A stretch of DNA of 64,000 nt, from assembly GCF_040054535.1 (NCBI RefSeq), contig NC_090784.1, positions 11,336,001 to 11,400,000 of the forward strand, given 5' to 3'. Each line of letters opens with the position of its first letter. The stretch's first letter is position 1. This document shows, piece by piece, positions 1 to 13,400 of the stretch. The translations under genes and the position numbers were made by a program. Source of the stretch: Antennarius striatus (taxonomy: Eukaryota; Chordata; Actinopteri; Lophiiformes; Antennariidae). The notes under the pieces were generated by a model. The model did no database searches, was not told where the DNA came from, and was given only the letters and a program-made list of their open reading frames with translations.

Positions 1-1689
1 CCAAATGTCAGAAGACTTGGTGTGTGCTTCTGTGTACCCATTATTGGAATTTTCATTGGATTTATTCCAGATACACATTAGATATCTTCATATCTGAACA
101 TATGATAACTTCATATATGTAGATAAAACGTGTGCACAGACTTTTTTTATGTGATCAGCGGTTTTACAGATGTGTCTAAATAGAGAGGTGGCATTGGAAC
201 TGAAACAGAAAAACGTATAACTTACCTTCACATGACTTATTAAATTAATGTAATTTGTTATTTAATAAGTATAATTTCTTCAATACAAATATCCAAGCAA
301 GATTGACTCATGTTAAGATGCACAACATTTTGAATGACTAAAATATTTAATGTGGTGGAAAATTTTTTCAAGCATTTCTGGCAGATCTATGGATGAGCTG
401 CATCAGCTAATTTGTTTTCAAATAATGAGGTGTCAGTTTGGTTTTGTTACCTATTTATTTGGTTTTTGCTGGTGTTTCTGTTTTATTTGTCTTTCTGTCT
501 GCTGGAAGGACTACATGAAAAGCTAAAAATGGATATAGATTAATTTCTTTTTTTAATATAATCCATTACATCATCTGGATACAGAATTTTCGTAACCACT
601 GTCGATAGATAAAGGCAGTTGACAAATTGTTGCTTCCAACTTCATGGATGATGCCAACAATGCTTGGACAAATATAAAACATCCCCACAAGACCTTCCAC
701 AACTATCTCATTTGGATCCACGTAATATTCCACATTTGGGGATTTATAAAACTTAAATACTGTATGTAAGTCGGACATTTTACTACAATTACATAATATT
801 TCAAGAAAGATTGTAGCTGAAACTGCATATTCAGGTAGGTAAAATGTAATTCTTCAGTAACTATCAAATTAGTAATTGCACCAGTGTGCTTCCACTTTAG
901 CATAGGCTTCTGTGGTCAAGGTGTCTCATGAGTAAAAATAACATGACTATTGGATTTAAGTTTGATTATATAATGGGAAGACATTTGCTTTGAGTGTTAC
1001 TGTGAGTTTCTCAGATTAACGTTTCCTAGTAACTGGAAGTTTAAGTAATGTTACTGTGGAGGCAAAACTGAAACCTTATCGCTTTTGCACGACAGCTACT
1101 GGCATTCTAAATGTTGACAGTGCAAGCCCATGAAACTTTTTGAAAGTTCTACCAAAGAAAGGTTTTGGTATTGCTCCAAACATGACACACACTGACAACC
1201 CACATCTTATGTTTGTGATTTCCAGCCTGATGTTTCAAGATGTCCTCAAGGAGCCAAATAAACCTTCAAAACCACCGCTATATTCTAAGGAAATTTCCAG
1301 TTAAAGGAATTGATGACAGTTGTAGCACAACACGGAAAAGTGTCGGAAAAGAAGTTGCAATTATTTAAGTGGAGAGATAGTAAAAAGACATAAAGTCCAT
1401 ATGGTAGATGATAGATTTTTTAATGAAATCGAAATATGGTATGCAGACTTGTTTTGTGCGTGTCAGAATAATTTGCTCTGTTTTCAGTCAAAATTGACTG
1501 AAGAAATATTAAACATCTCAATGTACTAGGTCAGTTCTGATCACTTTCTGTATAAATTTGACAAATTAACATAGTTGAAAGGTTTCCTGATTTTTATGAT
1601 GGAAGTGCTGTAATATATACATGACAGCAAAAACAAAAAAAAATGACATTGCGTTAATGGTCGAGGTCTGCACCTGCAAGTAGGCTATT

Positions 1690-2060
1690 CAATCCTAAAT
1701 TGAAGTGTATTTAATTCCGAAAAGTGATGATGTAACTGTTAGTGTTTGTGTGTTCATCCGTCTGTCCACCAAATATATTCATAACCGTTGCAGGTATAAA
1801 GATGAAAGAAAAAGCACGTTACTCGGGGATGAAAATGAGATGATGAACTTGAGAAAACTAGATCAAGGTCAAGTTTCAACTTTTGTACATTGTTTTTGCA
1901 AATATCTCAGGAATCGGATAAGATAGAAAGACGAAACAAAAGCCGTTATATTCAGGGAGGCAAGGTGATGAAAATTAGATCACAACCTTGATTTTGAAAA
2001 ACTGGGGCAAGGTCAAGTTTTCACTTTTATACCTTTTTAATAGAACAATATTATAGGTTG
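1690..2060 (+). repeat. Dispersed repeat, copy 1
   Basis: This segment has a recognisable relative on the opposite strand at about 43010-43240. Shared blocks include a start resembling gttcatccgtctgtccacc, a block resembling aaccgttgcaggtataaag, the block ggggatgaaaatgagatgat and the block aaggtcaagtttcaactttt. The open frame inside it is not a gene. The exact family was not identified, and the copies are too diverged to see target duplications. Confidence 0.6.
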
Positions 2061-2677
2061 TCCTGAGTCTGTGCTACAGTATACCTCTAGCAGTGGTCAA
2101 CTTACAAATATGAAATGAAAAGCCGAATACTCAATAGGACAATATAGAATTGATTGCTGCGACTATTATGGAAGGAGGTCAGGGTCGGGGTGTCACGGGA
2201 TGTTGCAATCTCTGACTGCCTTGTTCACATTGCAATGACCGCTCACGTGCACCAGATGGGATCACACAGTTTAAAATAGATTATCTGATTCGTCTGCATA
2301 TACTGCAGCATATGATTAATGTATCCAAGGTCAGAATGAAAATGTTTGTGTCAGTATGAGATACAAAATATGTCATTAAAAATGACTGAAACACAAAACG
2401 TATTTATAAACATTGGGATTTTTCCTGTTTCAACTATATCGTTAGTATTTATTTATGTTGATAACATTTAGATACTATACTGTATTTCTGTATTGTCTTC
2501 TGTCATGCAATCCAGTTTGGTATTGTTTTTTCTGTCGCAGAAGTTTTGATGCACTTTAATGTTTAACAAGAGATTTGACACCAACATTTTCATAACGTTC
2601 ATCAGAATTCACATTTGTACATCACCTACTTATTTAGCTTAAAATGGAACTTAATAACAAGGACTTAGTATCTGGTA

Positions 2678-2724
<47 letters not shown>
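2678..2724. repeat. (GATA)n microsatellite
   Basis: About eleven uninterrupted GATA units. The array runs directly into a sequence with tttattaatcccggaggaaatt, the reverse complement of a common fish LINE/SINE 3' end. The array is therefore probably the expanded 3' tail of a minus-strand retroelement. Confidence 0.85.
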
Positions 2725-2790
2725 CTTTATTAATCCCGGAGGAAATTGCATAGGGGGCTTTGGACCGTCAAAATCAAGCTTATATAAAAA
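2725..2790 (-). mobile_element. 3' end of a retroelement (LINE/SINE tail), minus strand
   Basis: Read on the minus strand, this ends with a block resembling aatttcctccgggattaata followed by aag and then the GATA-type tail. Fish LINE-like elements commonly end with a motif of this form. Only the last few tens of bases are recognisable. Confidence 0.5.
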
Positions 2791-3099
2791 AGTATGTAGT
2801 TAGGTAATAACAGAATAGAGGAGTGTTATTTCTCCCATGTAATTGCTTCTCCTAATTCCTAAATATAAGATGTGTTTCACATTGACTGTTATATCCGTTC
2901 GTGAACCAGTGCAGCTTCTCCATTTCGTTTCTTAATTATTTTTCAACAAACTTTAGGAAACTAATTTTTTTTACATCACAATACCGGTAATATGACGTAA
3001 TGATCATAATAATTATTGACAACACACCCCCCCTAAAATTACAGGTTAATTACATTAGGCATCAGTCAGAGATATTTCCATAATAACTTGAACGTCACA

Positions 3100-3356
3100 C
3101 CGTGCTGACGTCATCACGTAGCCACGCTGAACTCTTAGTCCAAACAAGTTTTCAGGCGGAGTTCTTAACGTGTGGAGGAGCCGACCATTTAAATCCGAAG
3201 GTCAGGAGAATTAGCTGCAGTCACCCGTGGAAACGTGCCGAGGAATAAAAGGAAGGACATACTTTTTAGGTTTCGACGATTAAGAATATTGACTCATTAA
3301 AAAGATATAATTCTGCCCTCCCCCCCCACAACTGCAGTTTATTTTTGGAAGTTAAG
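3100..3356 (+). promoter_or_regulatory. sdc2: Probable sdc2 promoter and 5' UTR
   Basis: This stretch lies just upstream of the sdc2 start codon. It contains a perfect palindromic cAMP-response element, TGACGTCA, at 3106-3113, and an AT-rich block (atttaaat) near 3187. CpG density rises around 3090-3250 compared with the AT-rich flanks. The transcription start cannot be fixed from sequence. That this is the promoter is inferred from position and composition. Confidence 0.45.
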
Positions 3357-6300
3357 ATGTGGAGTCTGCGGTTGTTGTTTATCGTCGGGCTAGCGGCTGG
3401 GTTTATCAGTGAAAAAGTAAGTTGTTTTTAATTCCGGTTTTTTTAACATATATCGAACTATTGACTTTTGAATCTTACTTGCCCCCATAATGTTAACTTT
3501 CTAACTTTCTTTTATTCCTGGAAAAAACGCTTTAGCAGTTTACTCACCTTAAGAAAAGAGTCGTTCACAAAACCCAATATTTTAGCTGCAAGTTCTTTGT
3601 TTTTCTCATTTGGGATCCCACTCGGGGGAACATTTGGAACATATTTCGTGCAGCTTATGTAGTATGTTTATCTTTTGCCCTCGTGGATTTTTATGTAAAA
3701 ATGACCAACACAGCAATAGACTGCTTTTAAATGTATATATCTTGATAGATCAACATAAGTCACGCCAGCATGCGTGCTAATGGTGGTTTTGGACAGTTCT
3801 ATTCACTATCTAAGCCAATTTCAGGCATCTATTTGGTATCATGTTCACATAAATCCAAAGTCTACAACTCGGGCTCAAAGTTTTGACATATTAATTTAAT
3901 CCTCCAGATCTGATTTACATTTGTGATCCACACAGGGTTTTGGATTAATTAAAATTTGAAAATATCAGCTTGTTTTCCCCCCTCCTTGGCTATGTTGGCT
4001 GCAAAGCTGGAAAACACCTGGAAATGACAGGCGAGAGGAAAGTGCTTTACATTGACACAAGTACAAAAATATCCTGACTGTATGATTAACACACTGTTAA
4101 GGCCCCCATGCAATGCCAGCGATTTTCACCACCTCGCTAGAAATGCATGATGTTATTTATAATCTCTGAAGTGTACACTATTTTGTAAATGAAAGCTGAG
4201 AATGACCTGCTGTCCCATAGGACAACTTGGTAAATGCTTAATAAATATTGAAACGTTTGAAAAGATGAGGAGAATTCTGTTGAATCTATTTCTACCCTGT
4301 GAATTTTCCTCCGAAAAGAAACAAAACCTTTTTTTTTTTTTTAGCTAACATTGTGCTTGCCTCCTATTATAATGTGTATCATACTCTGTCTAAATCATGC
4401 TTTGATTCTCCTTCACGTCATCCCACTAATACACAGACTGCAGTCCAAATTGCTGGGCGTGATGGGTTAAAGTATGTATTCTTTCTCCGTGTGGCTGTAG
4501 AATTACTGGTTAGTCCATGATGTCTCTTCCATCGTAAAGATGAATGTTTTAGCAAGCTCACTCCTCATAATGCTTTGTGAGGCTATCGTGGTGTCATTTT
4601 CTTGACGGATGACTCACTGTGAGTCTCATACAAGGCTAGTTCAGACAAGCATGGAACGGCATGGAATACACTGTTTTCCAGTTCAGGCAAGAGGAAGAGG
4701 GAGACACGTGCTTTCTTTAATATTTACAAATGTTCAGCACTTTGCCAAAATAGACAGAAATAGATGGGATACACATGAGCACAACATATGATATTTGTTA
4801 AATGAAAATACAGTATAGTGGTTTGGTGTCGCCAGTTGTGAAAAGTTGATAGTGTTTACATGAAGTTTTATGTGCTCTTGGGTTATCTGTAACATAGGAT
4901 GAGTCACAACATATTAATCACAGCACAGCTCACTTGAAGACAAGACTGTACACATCCTGTCATTCTGATAGGAATTGTTTGGCTGCTGTACTCTTTCTGT
5001 GATTTGGTTGTGTGCCCTTACTTTCAGTCTCAGCATGTCTTTGATGGATTTACACAAGTGGACCTGAATGAATTGTGAAACCAGGGATCTTCTTATCATA
5101 ATCACATCCATGACTCTATTTATATAGCTATTTGTTCTCGGTTAATATGTATAGCTGGGCATTTGTAAATTTTCTGTTCTATTTATATTACTGTATATGC
5201 TGTATTTTATAATCTGAGTGTGTATTGTGTACTGTGTGTTGTCAGTCTGCTGTTCTGTTACGCTGCTTAATGAAAGGAATTTCCTCTTTGGGGAGGAATA
5301 AAGTAAAATTCTATTCTACATTGGTAAACCGGTAGGTATTGGTGGCTAGGGGACTCTAATGAAACAAACTCTATTAATGGTTTTGTTTTGGGGGGTTTTT
5401 CTCTCTTTTTTTGTCAGTGAGAACAGGGAAATTGGTGGGACTCCATCATGAATATTATTACATACATCTCAAAACAACATGATATTTATCCTCTGGTGGG
5501 TCAGTTGAAGAAGATACTAGGTCACTTTCAGTCTGCTCACATTTAGGAATCTGGAAAAAAAATATCCCTATTTTTCTACACAGTAAAAAATGTCCACTAT
5601 CTACTACGTACTGTATACCAGTCATCTTTTTGTTTGTATATTTTATTGATCCTGTTTGGGGAAATCCCTCGGAGAAATTATTTTCTACGTTTGATTCATC
5701 CCTGAGGAACACTGTGTAGCTCTGATAGTGCCGGTGGAGCAATATGGGGTTAAATATCTTGGGACTGGGACTCCAAAAATTTACCTTCCGAAAAGTGGGC
5801 AATGCTATTACTACAGTATAGCATTTAATGACTTGTAGATCAGGTCAAACCCAGCGTTGTGTGCTTCTGCGATCTGGGTGGTTTCACAGCCTCACTCTTT
5901 GCCCTCTGCTTTCATTATCGACTTTCATCTAGTAGGAGAAATATTTTAATATAACAACTTTAAACACAACAGACACAAAATATAGAAATTTGATAAGATT
6001 TTTTTGACAGTACACTAACAGTGTAAATATTGAATTTCCGTAGTGTTTCAATCACTGTGACTGGCTGGTTTCAGTGAATAGTTTTCACTTGAATGGAGCA
6101 CAGGGATGCCAGATGGTAATACTGTACAGTTTATAGTCTGTGTATATATTTGTGAGCTTTGTACATTTGTATGTTTTTCAGATGTGTGTAACCTCTGAGT
6201 GACTCAGTGTACATCTTTCAGTAAACATTATTGCATAATGTGTTGCCTGCAACAGGAATGAGCAGACAGTCATTTATTTTCCTTCTCATCTCTTAATATT

Positions 6301-9300
6301 GTGCGGAGAGATACTTGAGCTGAAGCTGTTAGTTAATTATGAGACAGTTAACTGAAAATCATCCACCAATAATACTACAAATGAAATTCAAGTGATATGT
6401 CAAAAAAAAAAAAACAATGAAAGAGGTGTTAATTAGATGATAAATGAAACCTAAAACATCACCTTGTATATGACATTTGTGATTGGTATCTTTCTTTGAA
6501 TTTTACTAAAAAATGATTGAGACTCAAAGTAATACTATTTTTAGATGCATTTTTCCATGGTCTGTCTATATCACAACAGAATAAAGCATAATGAAAAAAG
6601 TTCAATTTTAATGATTAAACTCAAGTGAAAGATCACAGATAATGACTAACTGTGACTAAGCTCTACCTCACATTGTAGTCACATGATATGTGCTGGAGGT
6701 GGTGTGTTTGGCAATACATCAGTTCAGAATAACTCAAGGTCATAGTAGTAGCTCTTCTGGCCTTAAAAGGGAATCCAGGTCATTTTCCAGCATGTAAGAC
6801 CCAGTATTCACTGAGATGCTTCATCACTAGAGGCATGAACATGGGCTGCTTTCGCTCAAAAATTAATAAATCAGCCAATCCTGCATGTTTGCAGGCATGA
6901 CGATAAATATATAACAGCTTCCAGTTAAGAATTGATCATCCACATCATTGTATGTTTGCAAAGCAAATAACGAAGGCCTCGTGAACAACATGTTTGTGTC
7001 CTTGCAGCAGGTCCATTCTGTGAAAGTGTGTATGTGGTTAGTTTTGACAAATTCAGCATCTGTTTTTTTAATCCAGGGCTGAAGACGGCAAGTATGTCAG
7101 ATTTCAAAATTCCCCCATCTGCTTTTGTAGTCAGCCCTGAGATGTTGCTGTGCCTTTAAAATGGATGTTAGGGGTTTTATCTTAGCCTGTGTCACTACAA
7201 TGTGAACACATCTTGTTTGTCTCAGAGTGGGTTATGTCTTGTTACATCTTGGCTCAAATAAAAATATTCTATCTCAGAAGTCTGTCTTGAGGTTTGAGCT
7301 ACATCAGTTCATTGATGCCAGAAATGTACACGTCTACTGGTCTATACAGAATGAAATTATGAGGTGTTTGTTAGAGACTTCAGAATAATTACACAAACAC
7401 AACTCTGGTTTATTCGACTCTCACTCTATTCTGCAATCAGAGGAGATACTCTCAACAACATTTATTCCTATGGCAAGTTTTGTCACTATAGGGATCCTGA
7501 TGACAAAACAGACAAATATAATATAGATATGAATCACACAAAGAAGTGATTTACTTCTTCCCTGAAGCGTGAATATTCATTCCAATGAAGTTTTATTGGT
7601 ACACTTCCTCACACATCGCCTCCTAAGTCATCAACACCCGCTTTACGGGAAAAGTACAGTAGTGTCCCTGTCTCTCTCGCCCTTCTTCCCTTCTTTCCGT
7701 TTTTCTCCTTTCTCCTGCTCTCAGCACCTGTGTTAGTGGAAGCATAGTATACATACCAGACATACTTCAGACCTCAATGGGCCATATTTATCCATGTCTG
7801 CATGTGTTTCTCTGTCTTACTACCAACATCTGCTGAGCTTTTCCTATCTTTTTGATTTTCATCATTAGTCTCCTCCTTTGATTCGTGTGTTTTTTTTAAT
7901 CTCCTGTTACCCCTGTTTGTCAGTATGAAAGGTAAATTTATCCACATCCTCAAAAACTGCCGAACACAATTCAATTAAATTCACACATCCACTGAAGGCA
8001 TCCGGTCGTGTGCATCTGTTAATTGTTTTCTTTATTTGGTGTATTTTTGCACTGTTTTATCTTGGGCAATTTTCACATTAGTGACATTTCATTCACCTAT
8101 GCGACCTGTGATATGGGCACAAACACTTTTTTTTCCAAGAATTGGGGTGTCTGATCCCTTGGACACAAAGATTTTGGTCTTCTGTGTGTTCTCTTGACTT
8201 GGAACTGGCTAGATTATTCTCTCCTCACAATCACACATCAACCTCTGCTGTCTGGCGCTCTTGCATATGTTTCTCATAGATCACTGACTGCAGTACTTAT
8301 TTTCTTACTCCCAAGCTGTAGAGACGTTCATGTTTTTGATTAGTGGATAGATCTATGAATGTATGTATTTTTCTGCCTTTGCCGATTTCTCTCTTGTTTC
8401 AGTAATAAAAAACAAACTGCTTTTCTCTTTTGCAGTTCTTCGTCTCCTCCCAGTCACCTTTTCCTGCAGGAGATGACCTATACCTAGAGGAACAAACATC
8501 AGGTGACCCTATAGGTAGTGAAGATGGCAAAGATTATTTAATTCCTCCAGATGATGAAGATGGTGATGGTTCAGGCTCTGGATCTGGAGACTATGGTAAG
8601 GACATGACTTGATTTGCTTAATTTCCATTAATGGACACAGTATTACATTTCTCATTGTAGAAGATTTAGAAAATGGATTACAGATTAAAATTGGTTTCAA
8701 ATCATAACTCAGTCCACTCTTGGGCATTTAGTTTTACAATAGTTTTCCAAATTGAGTGCGTGTCCTCTACGATCTGTGCATTTGGGTACACATGCTCATA
8801 TTTACGGAAGCCATCACTCAGAATGTCAGATGTGTGTCCTGGGGTTATGAGGAGTTAGCAGGTGAGGTTCTATTAGAATCACTCAGATTTCAAAATTCCA
8901 AAATTTTGTATTTTCATGAGCAAAGAGAGGCTGCCCTCCTTTTAGCTTTTATAGAATTTTTAGAAACATTCTTTTCACAATTTCTTGTGAAATTAAATTT
9001 CCTCAACCCATAAGCATACAAAAACATTTAATCCTTCAGTTCATCTGAAAAAAAAAATCAAACTAAATTTGACATGATTTTCTTCAGACAGGAAGTACAA
9101 AATTCTGTCCAAAATCACTAAAACTGCAGAGCTGAAAAAGTCAGATTTTAATTTATTTTATTGATGGTTTTATCACAGATGGCACAGACTTGATAGATGA
9201 GGCAGAAATACTCTTGAAGTTCTTCAACGCCACCAAGACTGAAGTGGTTCCAAGTCAACCCCAAACAACAGCAGACTCTCCTCTCAACCCTCCTGTGACC

Positions 9301-10437
9301 ACGTCGAAGGACATCAAGATAATTCCATTCCCTGAGGGAGACAGCAGGAATAAGGTACAGTTTTTATAAAAATCCTTCAAGGTTAAATTTTTTATTTACA
9401 CTTTATTTCTTTTTTTTTTAAATTCCGGTGTTAAGGACACCATCAACTTACATTCGGACAGTGACATTAACATTCAGACATTGAAATTATGTAATATACA
9501 GTCAAGAATTACTTGTTTACTGATGTGTCTAACTGATTGAAAACCCTCACCAGAATACATCTACAGGTAATACCTGTATATTATGATTAATGGTGAGGTT
9601 AGGGGTGTAATGAAAGAGATTGCTAAAAATATTAAATTTAACATCTGCCTCACTTGACAAATTTTTAAGAACTGAGAGCTCAATGGATGTACGTATTTAT
9701 TCCTCCAGGAGGCAAGTGTTGACCCAACAGCTGATTGGTTGACACAGTCTACCAGTCGCATCACCATCCCTCCAAGTGAATCTACCATAACTAAATCCAC
9801 TGTGGACATCAGTGTAAACAAGGACACAGATGAGAACAGTCTGGATAGGTGGAATGTTGCACCACCCAAAAATACTGGCGATGAGGTCCCCAAGAACTTG
9901 GACGACAATGAAATTGTGGCCGTAGATGGCAGGGGCAGCAGAATTTATGAACTGGATTCTCCCAAGGATGTGACCTCAGAAAACCTGTGGGAAAGGACTG
10001 AGGTGCTGGCAGGTAAGGACAGAGTTCCACTCTGATTACTCCAAATCTGGTTTTGTGGGGTGATTTAGAGAATTTAATCGAACTGAATCCGAAAACTTAA
10101 CGAAAAAGTTTTGCTTTCATTTTAGAAGCTGTAAAATTTGTAAACTATTAATAATCTGTTGAAAAAGAGTTCTATTACTGTATTAAAGTACAGTATTAAT
10201 CTGTTGATGAACGCATTCTGCAGCAAGTGTGGGACACCAGAGAGATTTGACTTTCTCCTTATGTCCCCTATAGCTGTCATAGCTTGTGGCGTGGTCGGAT
10301 TCCTCTGTGCTGTTTTCCTCCTTGTCCTGCTCGCCTACCGCATGAAGAAGAAGGATGAAGGCAGCTATGACCTGGGAGACACCAAGCTTTCCACAACGCA
10401 GTATCACAAAGCACCAACCAAGGAGTTCTATGCCTGA
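3357..10437 (+). CDS. sdc2: Syndecan-2, transmembrane heparan sulfate proteoglycan
   Basis: Five coding exons: 3357-3416, 8436-8595, 9179-9354, 9709-10012 and 10274-10437. All have GT-AG junctions and phases that read through, giving 287 residues. Exon 1 encodes the signal peptide. Exon 2 ends in an acidic stretch followed by SGSGSGDY, a glycosaminoglycan attachment site. Exon 5 encodes the transmembrane helix and the whole cytoplasmic tail: juxtamembrane C1 ([13 protein letters not shown]), a variable region, then C2 ending in the PDZ-binding EFYA. The tail KAPTKEFYA and the upstream block ERTEVLAAVIA identify syndecan-2 rather than syndecan-4. The protein is a cell-surface co-receptor for matrix and heparin-binding growth factors. 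Two oddities: exon 4 is long, making the ectodomain about 85 residues longer than in human (201 residues in all), and the first glycine of the transmembrane GxxxG motif is cysteine. The neighbour cpq is on the same strand, as in human 8q22. Confidence 0.96.
3417..8435 (+). other. sdc2: sdc2 intron 1, no gene seen
   Basis: This 5-kb intron separates the signal-peptide exon from the rest of the gene, as in other syndecans. Apart from a LINE 3' tail near 5195-5320 and a short tail remnant near 5630-5680, I see no exon, RNA gene or conserved block. Any enhancers would need cross-species alignment to find. Confidence 0.6.
5195..5320 (+). mobile_element. 3' end of a LINE-like element, plus strand
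   Basis: The block resembles an untranslated 3' end rich in T and GT. It reaches ggaatttcctctttggggag, then aataaag and an attct-type tail. This matches the general form of the fish LINE/SINE tails seen elsewhere in the window. The 5' limit is unclear. Confidence 0.5.
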
Positions 10438-13400
10438 ACTGACCAATAGGAGCTTCAAATGGAGTCCGTCCCCTCTCAATCCAGACTGAGAACAGGTCTA
10501 TAAACACCGAAAAATTTGTTTTAAGTTTGAAGTTAAGCACCTCTTGTTTTCTCCTCATTAATTTTTGGTGTTTCCCACATTTTTGCTCTGATACTTTTTT
10601 CATAACTCCACATATTTTCAGAAGAGCTGTCATAAGAGAAGACTATTTAAACATTCCTATCATTCCATTGTGGGGTGTTACACATCCTACTTTTTAAGCA
10701 AATGATCTTCTCTAAAAAAAAGTCACTGAGGCTCAACTGAACTAGTCGAGGGAGGTGATGAAAGTACCCTTTACCATCAGATCCACATTGTTCCTATAAG
10801 CTGAAATTGGGCGACATTTGCTCTGTATTACTGTTAGTCGTTTGAACCCATATAGCAGAGCCACGGGCTGAACTGTTTTTTACAGTTTAACGGTACAAGT
10901 GGGATTAGTATTACAATAGTTCACAAAAATGTAAACTTATTTCAATTCAACTTTGCGCCAACAATTTGTTACATTTCATTGTATGCTTTCATTAGTGAAC
11001 TGAAGATTTTTTTGTTGTTAGGAATTGATATGTTTTTCATATGCTGTCCAGTATTGGTGTGTTACTCTGCAGGTACATATGTTTATTTCCTCATAGATAT
11101 TTGACACTTAGAGAACTGAATATAAATATGCTGTATTTTATTTTGGACAATTATAATAGCCTTTTTAATGTGCTATAATGTTGAAATTATTTATCCAACT
11201 ATTTTGAAAAGATTTCATATGGTAGTAGCCTTGAATACATAAAGGTCCCTTAGTCTTGCTTCTGTCAACCTTGTTCATATCTTTAGAACTATTATTTTGT
11301 GACTTGTCACACCAAGCTTGCTGGACAGTATTTGTAAAGAACAAATGCTGATTACTATAATTCAGAAACCATAAACGTGACCAACATTTCAGATGACAGG
11401 CAAAACACATTCCTTCCTGAATGTCAACTCTATTGAGCTACAATAGCAGGTCTGAGTTTAAAAGTATAATGACAGTATTTATTGGTTCCTCACACAGTGA
11501 GCACTTGGCACAATTGCCAAGTTGAAAAAGCTCTGTCATAGATGAATCAGTAGTTGTCAGCTGAGAAAAGTTATGTTTGAGTGTAAGCATGTTGGGTTCT
11601 GACACATAATTTATTTCTCCTTATTTATCTTTACCTCAACAAGATTAAGTAGAAGTTGACATTTTTAGTAAGGAGATGGTTACAGAAATTACATCAAAGT
11701 AGCATTCCTTTTGGTAGCTCGTTATTTACTTCTATAAACCTGTATGTACACTGTATATTTTATTGAGAATATTGGAGTTAAATGTGATGTCACCAGACTT
11801 CAAAGTACATACTGCCTATTATGTGCCAAAGAAAGATGCTTTCCACATCAGCCTGTTATAGAAATAGGAGTAATGTTTTGGAGTAGTTCTATATTTTAAT
11901 AAAAGATCAAATACATTTCTAAAACTATCATCACTTCAGATGAATGTTCAAGTATGCATAGGACTGCCCCTACCTAATAAGTCATTAATATTTTTTCTCT
12001 GTTGATGACTATCTCATAATATGTAATTGGTATAGACATTTTCTTAAAGGATTGAAAGGTTTTGTGTGTGGGGTTTTTTTTTTTTTTTTAATACATGTAT
12101 TTTATTTCTTTGCTGCGCTGAAGCTCACTGCTCCCATCTTTGTGAGATCTGTAACCGTAGCTCGTGTGGCTATTAACAGCTGGATTCCGTTTGCAACTGT
12201 TTAAAGTCAGTGGGAGGTGAAATGAGTCGGGCTTCATTTCGTCCTATAGTGGAGATTACATTAACATTTACATGGTATAACTTCCTTTGCCATAATCGAA
12301 AATATTATTTGAGATGTTATATTTTATCTGATTTAAAATGCAAACTACCTATTCACTGGCTGGAATAAACAGGACAATCTCATCTCTAATCCACTGTTAT
12401 TCACTGTTGATATAATGACAAAATACTGCCTTAAGTCAATGTATGCATTCCTTTACAGTTTCCCGGGGGTAGGTGTGGTGCCTTTGCCATTGTATTGCAC
12501 AAAGTCACACCTGTAATAGTTATGGAAAAAAAACTGGGACAAGTCTGTTGTCATACCAGAAAAGACTGATGTAAACTTTTTCCCTAAAGGATTGACAGGC
12601 TAGCACCAGCTAGCATTCCAAAGGTGGCGAAACAATACTCTTTCTGCTAACATTTTAATGATATGATAATTTATGTGCATTAATTTATACTTGCTTAAAC
12701 TATAATCCTGGTTATTATATCAGCACAAACTGTTTAACAGTATTTAATCATGTCAGTTTTTTGTTGAGTGTTTTATATTTATATTTTCTGTGTGTTTTTA
12801 CAAGCTTTACAAATTTCAATATCACTGATGATTACGGCATAACAAGCCCTCTCTACATATATTTGTGTTAATTTTCATTTTAATCCAAGTTGAGAATGAA
12901 TTGACTGAAGCCTCAATTTTGACAAACACCTACAAAAGAATCCAACCAAAGAAAAACTGGTACTGTGCTAGGAGTTAAAATGGTAAGCACTCAAGGAGTC
13001 AAGACAGAAAGGGTTAAGCTTTACGGATTTACTACCAAATAAAATTGGCTTTAATACAATTCTAAAACTGGTTGTGATTTTTTTTTGGGGGGGGTGTATC
13101 TAAGGAAATGTTGCATCTATACTCATGCATACAACAGATCTGTTAACTTAACACCATGTGTCTTCTACCACAACCTTTTTTTGACCTTAACTTTCATACT
13201 CCCCATCTATGACACAAACGGTTTACTCACTGTCTGCTGAGGCAAGAATTATGTTTCTACAAGTGTAGAACCTCAGTGCTGTCATTAAGAGTTCTATGTC
13301 AAAACAGAAAAAAAACATTCTCCCTTTTTCAAAACATCTATTTGGTTAAAACTCAGTAGATACCTTCATTTTATGACATTTTAATGTGCTTTTATTTATA

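Larger units (their letters stand above)
1..3099. other. Intergenic DNA upstream of sdc2, no gene seen
   Basis: No exon with plausible splice sites or recognisable protein similarity was found on either strand. The stretch is AT-rich. It holds one dispersed repeat (about 1690-2060) and a GATA microsatellite joined to a LINE 3' tail (2678-2790). The short open frames present look random, with no conserved motifs. Confidence 0.6.

Noticed and set aside
1705-1926. 73-codon open frame starting MYLIPKSDD
   Set aside because: It lies inside a dispersed repeat that recurs on the other strand at about 43010-43240, where the frame is not kept.
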